Shown in pieces: positions 1 to 8,641 of a DNA stretch of 64,000 bases. The notes under the pieces are model-generated. The model had not been told where the DNA came from and did not search any database. It saw only the letters and a program-made list of their open reading frames with translations. The translations under genes were made by a program, and so were the position numbers. Within the stretch, counting starts at the first letter, position 1. Each line of letters begins with the position of its first letter. Source of the stretch: Planctomycetaceae bacterium (GTDB taxonomy: Bacteria > Planctomycetota > Planctomycetia > Planctomycetales > Planctomycetaceae); NCBI GenBank assembly GCA_028284145.1, contig JANQSH010000205.1, forward strand, positions 61,146 to 125,145. The letters are read 5' to 3'.

Positions 1-141
1 GTGTTCCAATGCTCGAACATAATTCCAACTTTCTTTACCGCTCTCGCGGAAGCCCAGCGTTCGACCAGCACCGGCGAGAACCAACTCTTCAGCTGTCGTT
101 TCAATGTTTTCAATTTGTGATGACAGTTTCGGTGCTCGCAT
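1..141 (-). CDS. Partial unknown protein, N-terminus only
   Basis: An open minus-strand frame starts at an ATG (139-141) and runs off the left edge after 47 codons. The predicted start is M-R-A-P-K-L-S-S-Q-I, with later text such as 'LVLAGAGRTLGF'. It lies 84 bases downstream of proC on the same strand, so the two could be co-transcribed. I do not recognise the family from this fragment. The amino-acid composition looks like ordinary coding sequence and the frame is uninterrupted. Confidence 0.5.
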   Translation of the reverse strand, partial: MRAPKLSSQIENIETTAEELVLAGAGRTLGFRESGKESWNYVRALEH

Positions 142-225
142 TCGCGATATATTTGCCCAATTCTGTCATGGAATTCACATCTATTATGACAGCGATGAGG
201 ATTACCAGATGGCGAAAGTTCATTG

Positions 226-1053
226 CTAATTTTCCGCGCCCAATTCACGCGCTCTCAGTGTGGCGGCTTCGATGGCATCTATCAATGTTCCACGCAATGC
301 TCCTCGTTCCAGCACCTGCAGTCCAGCAATGGTCGTGCCGCCCGGGCTGGTGACGGCATCTTTTAATGCTCCGGGATGTTCGTCCGTTTCCAGTACCATG
401 CGAGCTGCCCCCAACAATGTTTGCGCAGCCAGATTCGTCGCGACATCGCGTGGCAAGCCCATCTTCACGCCGCCATCACTGAACGCCTCGATGATCTGGT
501 AAACATAAGCCGGCCCGCTGCCGGAAAGCCCCGTTACCGAATCAATGAGAGGCTCTGGCACTTCAAACGCAATCCCGACGGTCGAAAGCAGCTTCTCGAC
601 GAACAGCGAATCGTCCTCTGTTGCGAACTCACCTAATGCATATCCGGCAGCACCAGCACCAACCAGGGCAGGTGTATTGGGCATCACGCGGACAATCCGT
701 GCGTCTGCTCCCATCGCCAACTGCATGGTAGTCAGTGAGACTCCCGCTGCAATCGAGACAACCAGATGTTCGGGCCGCAAATGGGGTTGGATCTCGGACA
801 TCACCTCCGCCAGGAAATGTGGCTTAACGGCGAGAATGATGACCTCGGCCTGTTCGAGCAGAGCGGCACTGGATTCGACAGATTGCATACCGGGTGCGGA
901 ATCGCAAAAGGCAGTCGCAGCAGACGAAGAGACATCAAAAGCGATGATGTAATCCGCCGATGTGAAATCAGAATTGACCAGCCCGTTTGCCAGAGCCGTC
1001 GCCATGCGTCCGGCTCCGATAAATCCGATTTTGGGTCGCTCTGCTTTGGACAT
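226..1053 (-). CDS. proC: Pyrroline-5-carboxylate reductase
   Basis: Catalyses the last step of proline synthesis, NAD(P)H-dependent reduction of 1-pyrroline-5-carboxylate to proline, in the cytoplasm. The 275-aa length is normal for the family. An N-terminal Rossmann motif 'GFIGAGRMA' is at about residues 10-18, 'VRVMPNTPALVG' in the middle, and the family signature 'DSVTGLSGSGPAYVY' followed by 'DAVTSPGGTTIAGL' towards the C-terminus. It is divergent from the sigma-54 activator to its right and may be co-transcribed with the partial gene to its left. The call is secure; the ATG at 1051-1053 is the natural start. Confidence 0.95.
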   Translation of the reverse strand: MSKAERPKIGFIGAGRMATALANGLVNSDFTSADYIIAFDVSSSAATAFCDSAPGMQSVESSAALLEQAEVIILAVKPHFLAEVMSEIQPHLRPEHLVVSIAAGVSLTTMQLAMGADARIVRVMPNTPALVGAGAAGYALGEFATEDDSLFVEKLLSTVGIAFEVPEPLIDSVTGLSGSGPAYVYQIIEAFSDGGVKMGLPRDVATNLAAQTLLGAARMVLETDEHPGALKDAVTSPGGTTIAGLQVLERGALRGTLIDAIEAATLRARELGAEN

Positions 1054-1304
1054 TCAATTTACACTCCGTGATATCTGTCTGATGACAGTCCCCAACTGGA
1101 CAACGATTGCGAACATATTTCAGCATACCGATTTCCGGTGAAATTGGCAGCAGGTGGTAAATCGTTTTCTCTCTGAAATTGCGATCGAATCTGATCGTCA
1201 CGATTTTTTCCGAAATAGCTGCAGAATCGATGCTGGTTTGATATCGTTGTGACATCGCAGGCAGTCGATCGGACTGATTTGTTCGCGAAATTACCACATT
1301 TTGA

Positions 1305-3365
1305 TTGCGCTTTGACGCAGCAAATCCGGATATTTTGAGCAGTATTCAATCGAATGCTGTGGGGGGAGACGGGGAAGTCGTGCAACAGAAATGGATGGCC
1401 TGGGGGGATCTGCCCAGACTGATTCAGCCGGATGGGCTTGGATCGGCGCTTCAGTGGAGTGATCGCATGCAACGCTCGCTTTCGGATCTGGCGGGCACGA
1501 AAGAATTTCTCAATCAGCAATTACCGGAAATCGCCACTAACTTTGCTGTGCAGTGGGTTGCTGTCTTTTCTCGGTCTCCGGAGTGGGAAACGGTCGGGCA
1601 ATGGGGGCGGCACAATGTCGAAGAGTTGCCGTTCCGCGCGTTGGAGGATGTGTTGGATCGAGAGTCGGCTCTGTTTTTATCGGGTGTTGCTGGAAGCGGC
1701 GGCCCCGCGTGGAATCTGCTGGTCGTTCCATTGTCTTCAGAACGGGTGGCCAATCACCTGTTGATTCTGGGTGGAACGTCGCTCTCTGTCGATTCATTGC
1801 CCGGTGGACTGCTTGTCGGGAGAGCATTGGTATCCTGCCTTGCGGTTTGTGCCGAGCAGGATTGCGCGATGCGTCGCAGTCAACGCTTGGGAAGCGTGCT
1901 GGAGATTGCGACATCCATTGCGCGCGTACGGGAAACGCAACCTTTGCTGGAGCAGATTGCCAGTGAGGCAACTCAATTGCTCGATTGTGATCGAGCCAGT
2001 ATTTTCATTTGGGATCGTGACCACGAACAACTGGTTGCCTGTCCTGCCTTGGGGGTCGAAGGAGGAACGCTTCGTGTCTCGGACAAGGCCGGTCTCGTGG
2101 GCGAAGCGCTGCACACCGGGCGAACCATTCGCGTTGATGATACCTATCGTGATCCCCGGTTCAATCAGCAGGTCGACAAAGATAGCGGATACAAAACCAA
2201 TAACCTTATCTGCGAACCATTACGCAATGCCGAAGGCCAATTAATCGGTGTCTTTCAGGTCATCAACAAAGCTCGTGGTTCCTTTGACGAGGAAGATGTC
2301 GAAAGCCTGCGGCAGTTATCCCGGCAGGCCGCGATCGCAATCCAGAATACGCGCGAGCGGGAAGACCTTATTCGCAGCCGTGAGCAACTGACTGAACGTG
2401 TCACGCAGGGAGTGCGCGTCATTGGAGACAGCCCGGCAATTGAGGCGATGCGGAATACCATCCAGCGGCTGGCAGCGACCGATTTGCCTGTGCTGATTCT
2501 GGGGGAAAGTGGTACAGGCAAGGAAGTCGTCAGCCAGTCGTTGCACTATCAGGGGCCACGTTCTGAGCGACCTTTTATCGCCGTCAATTGTGCCGCGTTG
2601 ACAGAATCGCTCTTGGAAAGCGAGCTGTTTGGGCATGAAAAAGGAGCATTCACCGATGCCCACGACACACGGCAGGGAAAGTTTGAACTGGCCGAGGGCG
2701 GCACACTGTTCCTCGATGAAATTGGCGATATGAGCCTGGGTGGTCAGGCAAAATTACTGCGTGTGCTGGAACAAAAAGTGGTGACGCGAGTTGGTGGTTC
2801 TCAGGCGATTCCGATCAACGTGCGGGTGATTGCGGCGACCAATGCGAATCTTGGGGAGTCCGTCCGCGAGAAGAAGTTCCGTGAGGATTTGTTTTATCGG
2901 TTAAGCGTGGTGACGCTCGACCTGCCTCCGTTACGGGAACGACCAGAAGACATCATTCAACTCTCCGAACATTTTCTGGAGCAGTTTTGTGCCGATGCCG
3001 GGCGACGAACATTGGGCATCTCGCCGGAGGCCCGCAAGCGATTGCAGGCGCATGCCTGGCCGGGCAACGTGCGCGAACTTCGCAACCTGATGGAGCGCGT
3101 TGCATTTCTGGCGGGAGAGGATCGCGTGGAAGTGGACGACCTGGCCTTTATCCTGAGTCCGGGCGATGATTCGCCGTTTGAGCCAACAGCCGACATGGGG
3201 TTGACAGATGCGACGAAGCATTTTCAACGCGAATACATTCGCCGGGCGATTAAGCGCGTGAAAGGGAACATGAGCGAAGCGGCGCGGTTGATGGGCCTGC
3301 ATCGCTCGAATCTGTATCGCAAGATGCGGCATCTCAATATGAAAGAAGCGGGCGACGAAGAGTAA
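1305..3365 (+). CDS. GAF-domain sigma-54-dependent transcriptional activator
   Basis: A bacterial enhancer-binding protein that would use ATP hydrolysis to open promoters bound by sigma-54 RNA polymerase. A GAF sensor domain covers roughly residues 200-345 and an AAA+ domain about 375-610, with Walker A 'GESGTGKE' near residue 400 and Walker B '[11 protein letters not shown]'. A Fis-type helix-turn-helix, '[19 protein letters not shown]', ends the protein. The loop that normally reads GAFTGA, which contacts sigma-54, is 'GAFTDA' here (residues 447-452). The start is uncertain: the frame opens with TTG at 1305, and GTG at 1359 or 1380 or ATG at 1395 are alternatives; a G-rich stretch precedes 1380. 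No phosphorylatable receiver domain is visible, so the signal is probably a ligand of the GAF or N-terminal region. Confidence 0.9.
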   Translation: MRFDAANPDILSSIQSNAVGGDGEVVQQKWMAWGDLPRLIQPDGLGSALQWSDRMQRSLSDLAGTKEFLNQQLPEIATNFAVQWVAVFSRSPEWETVGQWGRHNVEELPFRALEDVLDRESALFLSGVAGSGGPAWNLLVVPLSSERVANHLLILGGTSLSVDSLPGGLLVGRALVSCLAVCAEQDCAMRRSQRLGSVLEIATSIARVRETQPLLEQIASEATQLLDCDRASIFIWDRDHEQLVACPALGVEGGTLRVSDKAGLVGEALHTGRTIRVDDTYRDPRFNQQVDKDSGYKTNNLICEPLRNAEGQLIGVFQVINKARGSFDEEDVESLRQLSRQAAIAIQNTREREDLIRSREQLTERVTQGVRVIGDSPAIEAMRNTIQRLAATDLPVLILGESGTGKEVVSQSLHYQGPRSERPFIAVNCAALTESLLESELFGHEKGAFTDAHDTRQGKFELAEGGTLFLDEIGDMSLGGQAKLLRVLEQKVVTRVGGSQAIPINVRVIAATNANLGESVREKKFREDLFYRLSVVTLDLPPLRERPEDIIQLSEHFLEQFCADAGRRTLGISPEARKRLQAHAWPGNVRELRNLMERVAFLAGEDRVEVDDLAFILSPGDDSPFEPTADMGLTDATKHFQREYIRRAIKRVKGNMSEAARLMGLHRSNLYRKMRHLNMKEAGDEE

Positions 3366-3378
3366 CCGTCGTCCCTGG

Positions 3379-3480
3379 AGCGTATTACGCTCTTCTGTGC
3401 CGCGATGAGCGTCGATTGGCCTGCAGATACAGGCCCCACAAGCCAGAGGCGTCACACCAAACCAAATAGTAAATTGCCCT
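3379..3480 (-). repeat. Dispersed ~100-bp intergenic repeat, copy 1
   Basis: Reverse-oriented copy, beginning with the palindrome around 'agcgtattacgct' and carrying the central hairpin 'ggcctgcagatacaggcc'. It lies in the convergent gap after the sigma-54 activator gene. See the first finding for the family. Confidence 0.8.
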
Positions 3481-3630
3481 AAACAGTCAGCGCACGTAAG
3501 GCCCGATGAGCAGACTCCAAGAAGGGGGATGGAATCCGTGCCTTCTCAGAGCCCCTCCGTCGGTGGCGTTCATTCGGACCGGGAAATCGGGCGAATGACG
3601 AACTCCAACCTTGAACCTGAGAACACTTAG

Positions 3631-3726
3631 AGCGTATTACACTCTTTTGTGCCACGATGAACGTCGTTCGGCCGCAAATACAGGCCCTCACGAACAAAGA
3701 CGTTACACCAGAAGTAAACTGTTCTA
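3631..3726 (-). repeat. Dispersed ~100-bp intergenic repeat, copy 2
   Basis: Second reverse-oriented copy in the same convergent gap, about 150 bases from copy 1. It starts 'agcgtattacactcttttgt' and ends at 'gtaaactgttcta'. Its last bases run into the stop codon of the following minus-strand gene. The hairpin core is slightly degraded (ggccgcaaatacaggcc). Confidence 0.8.
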
Positions 3727-4017
3727 GCGGATGCCAATGCTGAAATTGCGGCCGCGGATGTAAAGTCCGCCGCCGTGATAACCACGACGATGACTGCGGT
3801 GACCGTACGACGAGTAACCACGGTAATATCGCGGTGAACTGCCGTAGTAGTAACGCGGACTGCTGTTATAGTGGCGAGCGCTCGGCGAATAATACGAGCT
3901 ATATCCGCGACTTCCGTATCCGCTCGAATAGCGACAATGACTCGCATCGGCTGATTCCGTACCAGCGAAAACGGCAAGACCAGCGACCAGCGCACCAAGA
4001 ATCAGAAACTTCCTCAT
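3724..4017 (-). CDS. Small secreted Tyr/Ser/Arg/Gly-rich protein
   Basis: A 97-aa protein with a clear signal peptide, 'MRKFLILGALVAGLAVFAG', and likely cleavage before Asp/Ala-Ser-His. The mature part is dominated by Tyr, Ser, Arg, Gly and His in repeated 'RYYYGSSPRYYRGYSS'-like blocks and is very basic. The ATG at 4015-4017 has a good Shine-Dalgarno (GGAG on the minus strand) about 7 bases upstream, so I reject the longer frame that opens at 4089. The composition resembles structural or surface-binding low-complexity proteins; no enzyme motif is visible. The C-terminus 'GGGLYIRGRNFSIGIR' is the least repetitive part. Confidence 0.75.
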   Translation of the reverse strand: MRKFLILGALVAGLAVFAGTESADASHCRYSSGYGSRGYSSYYSPSARHYNSSPRYYYGSSPRYYRGYSSYGHRSHRRGYHGGGLYIRGRNFSIGIR

Positions 4018-4488
4018 TGCAAGACTCCTCAATGTGTGTGTACGACCTTTGAGTCCGCTACTGTCGCGCACCGCACGACCGGACCTCACGATGTGACTGG
4101 AACGTGCAATTGTGGTTCCAAATCCATCACGGAAACCTTCTCGGTGCCCTAAGTTGTTTCTGTTGCAATTCTTACAATCGTGAGCGCAGGTTGATGGCAG
4201 AAACGGTCGTTTGAAAAACCGTATTCAACCAGGCTTCTCGCGCCTACAATTTGATGTCACTTTTCACAGCGACTGGCTTCTGGCGATGAGTTGTCTATTG
4301 TCGGAAATTGAATAAGATTCCCGCGCCTTATCCAATAAAACAGATCGAATTCCGAATATGTCGTTGATCCAACATTGCCCACCGGACGTTCGTAAAAAGT
4401 ATGATGAACAATAATTTGACGTGAAAAAAGATGTCGACATCCAGCGGCGGATTGCCAGTTCCTGCTGGTCACGTGACAGGAGAATACA
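4018..4488. other. Intergenic region between divergent genes
   Basis: This 471-base gap separates the divergent secreted-protein gene and the peptidase gene. It must hold both promoters. I see no coding frame, repeat copy or strong terminator; the sequence becomes AT-richer towards 4270-4440. Confidence 0.5.
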
Positions 4489-5169
4489 ATGATTTTTAAT
4501 CCACTTTATTTCCTGATGATTGCCCCGGCACTGATTCTTGCGTTCTGGGCTCAATCGCGAGTTCGGTCCACGTTCACCACGGGAGATCAGGTTCCCGCGC
4601 GCATGTCCGGTGCTCAAGCCGCGCGGTATCTGCTCGATCAGGCAGGGTTACAACACGTTGGCATCGAAGAGGTTCGTGGTACGCTTTCGGATCATTACGA
4701 TCCCTCACATCGCGTTTTACGATTGAGTAGTCCGGTGTATCACAATCGTTCGGCATCCGCAGTCGGCATTGCCGCCCATGAAGCAGGGCATGCGCTGCAG
4801 CACGCGACCAATTACCTGCCGCTGGTCTTTCGGAGTGCCGCCGTACCGGCTGCTCAGTTTGGTCCGACCGCTTCGATTATCCTGTTGATCGTCGGAGCGA
4901 TCATGCAGAGCGGCCCACTGATTTTGCTCGGCATCGCAGCGTTCGGTGCTTTTGTTGTCTTTCAGCTCATCAACCTGCCAGTGGAGTTTGATGCCAGCAG
5001 TCGTGCGAAACGGATGCTTGATGAATACCAGATTGTCGATGATCAGGGTGCAGTCGCAGTGAAGAGAGTGCTCAATGCCGCGGCCTGGACTTACGTCGCG
5101 GCCACATTGCAGGCCGTTCTGACGTTGCTGTACTACGTTTTGCGATTCACAGGCGGCAGCCGGGACTGA
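4489..5169 (+). CDS. YugP-type membrane zinc metallopeptidase
   Basis: A 226-aa integral membrane protein of the neutral zinc metallopeptidase family (Zn_peptidase_2). An N-terminal membrane segment 'FLMIAPALILAFWA' is followed by the HExxH zinc motif in 'AAHEAGHALQHA' (about residues 95-106). A second hydrophobic stretch follows, then the conserved 'LPVEFDASSRAKRML' (about 165-179), which typically provides the third zinc ligand, and a C-terminal membrane helix. The length matches the family. The physiological substrate is unknown. It stands alone with divergent and downstream gaps. The ATG at 4489 follows a GGAG-like site ('gacaggagaatacaATG'). Confidence 0.9.
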   Translation: MIFNPLYFLMIAPALILAFWAQSRVRSTFTTGDQVPARMSGAQAARYLLDQAGLQHVGIEEVRGTLSDHYDPSHRVLRLSSPVYHNRSASAVGIAAHEAGHALQHATNYLPLVFRSAAVPAAQFGPTASIILLIVGAIMQSGPLILLGIAAFGAFVVFQLINLPVEFDASSRAKRMLDEYQIVDDQGAVAVKRVLNAAAWTYVAATLQAVLTLLYYVLRFTGGSRD

Positions 5170-5715
5170 CGTCGCCAATTGGCGAATCACTTGAATACGC
5201 CAAATGAGACCTTCACAAAATCGGAGGCGTGTTTGCCGGCTGATTATCGAACGCGAACCCCAGGCAGGATCCACAGGCTCGAAAACCGTCACAACACATG
5301 GATCAACTTTTCAACAGCAGAGCAATATCCTGTGCCATGAAAAAGTGGTCCGTTCAAAACGTGGTTTTATTCAGTCGTAGCTGAATTTCTCGCCAGAGAT
5401 TCACAAATCCATACGACCCGTCACACCAGGAAGATCGGAGGTGTCAGCAGCAGCCAGGGCACGCACTACGTGCCACTGCCAAGTTGTTTTGAGCGGGGAG
5501 TTGACAACGTCTTCCACTGATTTTGTTGATTATCTTTTTTGCATGGAAGTCATAATCTTGCGATGTCACCCTAGCCATCATTGCGAATCATATTAATTTA
5601 TGTTAGTGTTATTTTTAGCGCTAAAAACCCCGGTAAAGTCACCGCGTTACTAGCCCGCCTGGGACGCCGGCACCAGCCGTGCAGCGACATGCAATCTCAC
5701 ACAGGAGCATTTACT
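5170..5715. other. Intergenic region, no gene seen
   Basis: This 546-base gap holds a weak hairpin (ttggcg...cgccaa near 5175-5199) and a short inverted repeat 'ggcacgcactacgtgcc' near 5457. Neither has a T-run. No convincing coding frame is visible on either strand. Confidence 0.4.
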
Positions 5716-6570
5716 ATGAGTCAATGGACCTTTTGCAGTAGCCCGCTCGAACCCAGCAGTTTGCGACGCCCCACAATGATTGTCTGCTTCTCTGCAACAT
5801 TAATTGTCCTGGTATGTTCCACAGCAAGCCACGGAGAAGAGCGGAATGTGGGGAATCTTTATTTTCGAAACAATTACCGTAATGTGGAAGCAAAAGTGAT
5901 CCTTTATCACAGAAATTCGCCAGACCGTGTCTACGGAACCTGGACGTTCCGGCCTAGCGATAAGGCACACCTCTCGACAGACGGTCGGCGCATCAAGGTT
6001 CGAGGCGATTGGCGCATCCGAATCAAGTTCTCGAACGGTCGAACTCGAAAGCATCGTATCAGCAATGTTGGTGCTCATCGATCGGACGGGAAATGGTATG
6101 TGTACGCGAGTAACGTCGACAAAGGCCGTCCGCCAAAAGTTCGCCTGCCGATTTCCGCTTCTCGTGGCTCCGCACGCTGGACTATCGATGCCAATGGAGT
6201 CGTGACCTCGTACATCACGTACACCGTTGGATCAGGCTCCGGATCAAAGAAGTACTCAACTGGACTCATCGTTGAATTCGCCGATGGAAACGTATATACC
6301 GCGTCCGCAACCAAAACCGTCGGCCGGCCGCTGGTTGGAAGCCGCAGGGGTACAGATACGAACCAGTCGCATAACGCATTGAACGTGAACAAACTCAACA
6401 GTATTCGCCGGGTCTATGTGAAGTATTCAACTGATTCATCCGGTCCGAACACCATCAGGGAATGGATAAATGAGGCCAGACAGTGGGCCAGAGAGGGGGA
6501 GGAGATCTACAAAGAACTGAAAGATAACGAACTCGTTCAGGACGCAGTCAAGATATATGCGGGAACATGA
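5716..6570 (+). CDS. Secreted protein of unknown function
   Basis: A 284-aa protein with a hydrophobic segment 'MIVCFSATLIVLVCSTASHG' at about residues 21-40, probably a signal peptide with an extended n-region. The mature part is rich in Arg, Lys and aromatic residues and predicted beta ('VRGDWRIRIKFSNGR', 'YITYTVGSGSGSK'). The C-terminus is a more helical, acidic stretch ('IYKELKDNELVQDAVKIYAG'). The ATG at 5716 is chosen because 'caggagcatttact' gives an SD at good spacing; the frame is open upstream to 5581 but without an SD. I do not recognise the family. Confidence 0.7.
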   Translation: MSQWTFCSSPLEPSSLRRPTMIVCFSATLIVLVCSTASHGEERNVGNLYFRNNYRNVEAKVILYHRNSPDRVYGTWTFRPSDKAHLSTDGRRIKVRGDWRIRIKFSNGRTRKHRISNVGAHRSDGKWYVYASNVDKGRPPKVRLPISASRGSARWTIDANGVVTSYITYTVGSGSGSKKYSTGLIVEFADGNVYTASATKTVGRPLVGSRRGTDTNQSHNALNVNKLNSIRRVYVKYSTDSSGPNTIREWINEARQWAREGEEIYKELKDNELVQDAVKIYAGT

Positions 6571-6722
6571 CGCCCTGCAGCATCAAGTTCGTGAATGGTG
6601 GCCTGTGGACCGTCCGATGCACAAATCGTCATATAGCGCGTTGTGGGGGGGGTAAGAAGGAATTCAGATGACGCGAAGCATCGCGTGAAGGGGCCACGGA
6701 TAAGTCATCTTGTTTCGTGGCG

Positions 6723-6802
6723 CGAAGTGCGTCCCGAACTCGCAGATGCACCGTATGTCCGCGTCATGTATAATCGACACGCCACGGACAACCGGTGATC
6801 CG
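6723..6802 (+). repeat. 80-bp leader repeat, copy A (promoter-like)
   Basis: This segment recurs almost unchanged at 8112-8191; by direct comparison 78 of 80 positions are identical. It contains a perfect -10-like TATAAT at 6769-6774 preceded by TG. It ends about 40 bases before the PIN toxin start and likely drives it. Confidence 0.85.
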
Positions 6803-6841
6803 TGGTTCTGTTATTCCGCAAGACTTCACGCGTAACCCGAT

Positions 6842-7336
6842 ATGAAACCGAAGGCTTACATCGAAACAACCATCGTCAGTTATTTGACCGCATGGGCTTC
6901 GCGTGACGTTGTCATCGCTGGTTATCAACAAACGACACGCGACTGGTGGCATGATGCTGCGGATCGGTTCGAATTGGTTGCGTCAGAACTCGTCATCAAC
7001 GAAGCCAGCGCTGGCGATGCCGCCGCCGTTCAGGATCGACTGACCGTGCTGGAATCGGTAACGCTGCTTGATGCCACCGAAGAAGCGGCGGAACTCGCAC
7101 AGCAATTGATCGACGCCAGGGCAATTCCCGAAAAGGCGGCCGAAGATGCTGGTCATATTGCCATCGCCGTTACGAATGGCATCGATTATCTGGTAACATG
7201 GAACTGTCGGCATATTGCCAATGCAACGACACGATCCCAAATTGAACGGGTCTGTCGCAACGCAGGCTACGAACCGACAATCATCTGCACGCCTGCCGAA
7301 TTGATGGAACCCGACGATGAAAACAACGACGAATGA
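6842..7336 (+). CDS. PIN-domain toxin of a type II toxin-antitoxin pair (VapC-like)
   Basis: A 164-aa PIN-domain protein, probably an Mg-dependent ribonuclease held in check by the small protein encoded just downstream. N-terminal 'YIETTIVSYL' has Glu where classic VapC has Asp. Other acidic positions are 'INEASAGD' (about residue 55) and 'AAEDAGHIAIA' (about 100), followed by 'DYLVTWNCRHIANA', a hallmark of this subfamily. The 3' end overlaps the antitoxin gene by 20 nt, indicating translational coupling. The 80-bp leader repeat with its TATAAT lies directly upstream. A decayed paralogue follows at 7567. RNA cleavage is inferred from the family. Confidence 0.85.
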   Translation: MKPKAYIETTIVSYLTAWASRDVVIAGYQQTTRDWWHDAADRFELVASELVINEASAGDAAAVQDRLTVLESVTLLDATEEAAELAQQLIDARAIPEKAAEDAGHIAIAVTNGIDYLVTWNCRHIANATTRSQIERVCRNAGYEPTIICTPAELMEPDDENNDE

Positions 7337-7511
7337 TCCAATCGTTGCCGAAGTACGTGCCGCCCGCGACAAGCATGCGGCTCAGTTTGGTTACAGCATT
7401 AAAGACATCTTCAAAAATATCAGGGCTCGGCAGAAATCATCCGGTCGCAAATACGTGCGTTATCCTGCTCGTTCTGCGGCCGTAACGACCACTTCCACGT
7501 CAGTCGAATAA
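7317..7511 (+). CDS. Probable antitoxin partner of the PIN toxin
   Basis: A 64-aa protein starting inside the toxin gene (20-nt overlap). The pattern 'IVAEVRAARDKHAAQFGY' followed by 'RARQKSSGR' matches the small partner commonly encoded after this PIN subfamily, and is shared with the second small protein at 7840. The basic C-terminus ends in a Ser/Thr-rich tail. No DNA-binding fold is obvious by eye. The antitoxin role is inferred from position, size and the repeat of the same arrangement downstream. Confidence 0.75.
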   Translation: MKTTTNDPIVAEVRAARDKHAAQFGYSIKDIFKNIRARQKSSGRKYVRYPARSAAVTTTSTSVE

Positions 7512-7566
7512 GCGCTGACACGTCGTATAGGGGCTGTGGGCAAATCAACGTTCGTCGCCATGAATC

Positions 7567-7859
7567 ATGAATACTGTCTACATCGAAACATCCATCGTCA
7601 GTTATCTTCGTCAAAAGTCAGGCACGCAGGTTGTTACGGCTACTCGGTACTGACGCATCGCTGGTGGGACAATGAACAACTCGTCGTCTCGCAGTATGTG
7701 ATCGAAGAGGCTTCTGCTGGTGATCCGGCATGGAATTGCAGCACATTGCAAATGCCAGGATTCTGCCGAGAATTCATGATCTGCTCATAGAGTTGAGTAT
7801 TCCCATACCCAATCATTTGCACTCCCGAGGAGTTGTCGGGTGACACAGAAGACAACTGA
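7567..7859 (+). pseudogene. Decayed second PIN toxin
   Basis: A remnant clearly paralogous to the intact toxin. ATG at 7567 starts 'MNTVYIETSIVSYL', but a TGA stops this frame at 7651-7653. Homology resumes in another frame ('RWWDNEQ', then 'IEEASAGDP') up to 'AWNC', where about 70 codons seen in the intact copy are missing. 'HIANA' follows after a one-base shift, and 'PIICTPEELSGD' after another, ending at a TGA at 7857-7859. An early stop, an internal deletion and several shifts together argue for genuine decay rather than one sequencing error. It still overlaps the next antitoxin frame by 20 nt, exactly as in the intact pair. Confidence 0.85.
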
Positions 7860-8037
7860 TTCAACGATCGACGAGATTCATCAGATTCGTGCCGAGATCT
7901 CAACGAAGTTTGGTGGTGATCTTGTTGCAATTGCAGAAGATGCAGCGCGTCGGCAGGCTGAATCGGGGCACCCCATATGGGAACCAAAGTCGCCTGACAA
8001 AAGCATACACCGGAATGGCGAGTCCGGCGAAAACTGA
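7840..8037 (+). CDS. Second antitoxin-like protein, partner toxin decayed
   Basis: A 65-aa frame with a GTG start at 7840, intact although its toxin neighbour is dead. It shares with the first antitoxin the layout 'DSTIDEIHQIRAEISTKFGGDL' (compare 'DPIVAEVRAARDKHAAQFG') and 'RRQAESGH' (compare 'RARQKSSGR'). An orphan antitoxin of this kind may be on its way to loss or may act as an anti-addiction protein. Whether it is expressed is unclear, because the toxin reading that would couple its translation is broken. Confidence 0.65.
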   Translation: MTQKTTDSTIDEIHQIRAEISTKFGGDLVAIAEDAARRQAESGHPIWEPKSPDKSIHRNGESGEN

Positions 8038-8111
8038 AATCAACGCGTGAAGTCACTACCCGGTGACATCAGTCATTCAGGAGCCGCGGACAAGGCCTCA
8101 TGTTCAGGACA

Positions 8112-8191
8112 CGAAGTGTGTCCCGAACTCGCAGATGCACCGTATGTCCGCGTCATGTATAATCGACACGTCACGGACAACCGGTGATCCG
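8112..8191 (+). repeat. 80-bp leader repeat, copy B (promoter-like)
   Basis: Second copy of the leader found at 6723-6802, differing at two positions by direct comparison. It keeps the TATAAT at 8158-8163 and sits 24 bases upstream of the ATG of the 141-aa gene. Weaker similarity extends further upstream ('gcgtgaag' and 'cggacaagg'). Confidence 0.85.
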
Positions 8192-8215
8192 CAGTCCCTT
8201 TATGCTTCCAAAACA

Positions 8216-8641
8216 ATGCTCAACCTTGAACCAATCGAATGTCGGGTCATGCGAATGCTCCTTGCAGGCGAGCACCCGACACTTGAAATCCTGCGCCGGC
8301 AATTCGATCGAAGCCATGTTTCAGAACGCGACTTTACTGGTGCAGGGTTCTTCACATCCTTCAAGGTTCGTGACTGTCTTCCGCGAATCAAGCCGCCCAG
8401 ACGCATCGTTATACATGATGTGTGCGCCGATGTCGAAGGTCTCGAACACGGCTGTGGATTTATCCTGTTCGTCAATGATGGCTTGCTGGCTACTTTGGAA
8501 TGTCATCTTTGGGGGGATGATGCATTGCCCAATGATGCGCGATATATTCGTGCGTATTATATTCATCAGCCCAATCCGCCGGGGATCACGGAAACCAGAC
8601 ATCGTGATATGGAGTCCTTGAATGCAAAGTTAGCCACATAA
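8216..8641 (+). CDS. Unknown 141-aa protein at the end of the toxin-antitoxin island
   Basis: The start ATG at 8216 gives 'MLNLEPIECRVMRMLLAGE'. The frame is open further upstream (to 8063), but that part translates the leader repeat and is unlikely to be coding. The body contains 'FTGAGFFTSFKV', 'HGCGFILFVNDGLLATLECHLWGD' (split over about residues 85-108) and 'RYIRAYYIHQP', a compact alpha/beta protein with many aromatics. I do not recognise a named family. It is the only gene besides the intact toxin to have the 80-bp leader, so it may be regulated the same way. Confidence 0.7.
   Translation: MLNLEPIECRVMRMLLAGEHPTLEILRRQFDRSHVSERDFTGAGFFTSFKVRDCLPRIKPPRRIVIHDVCADVEGLEHGCGFILFVNDGLLATLECHLWGDDALPNDARYIRAYYIHQPNPPGITETRHRDMESLNAKLAT

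Noticed and set aside
5581..5715. N-terminal extension of the secreted protein at 5716
   Set aside because: The extension has no SD and would put a basic 45-residue segment before the signal peptide; ATG 5716 has a good SD.
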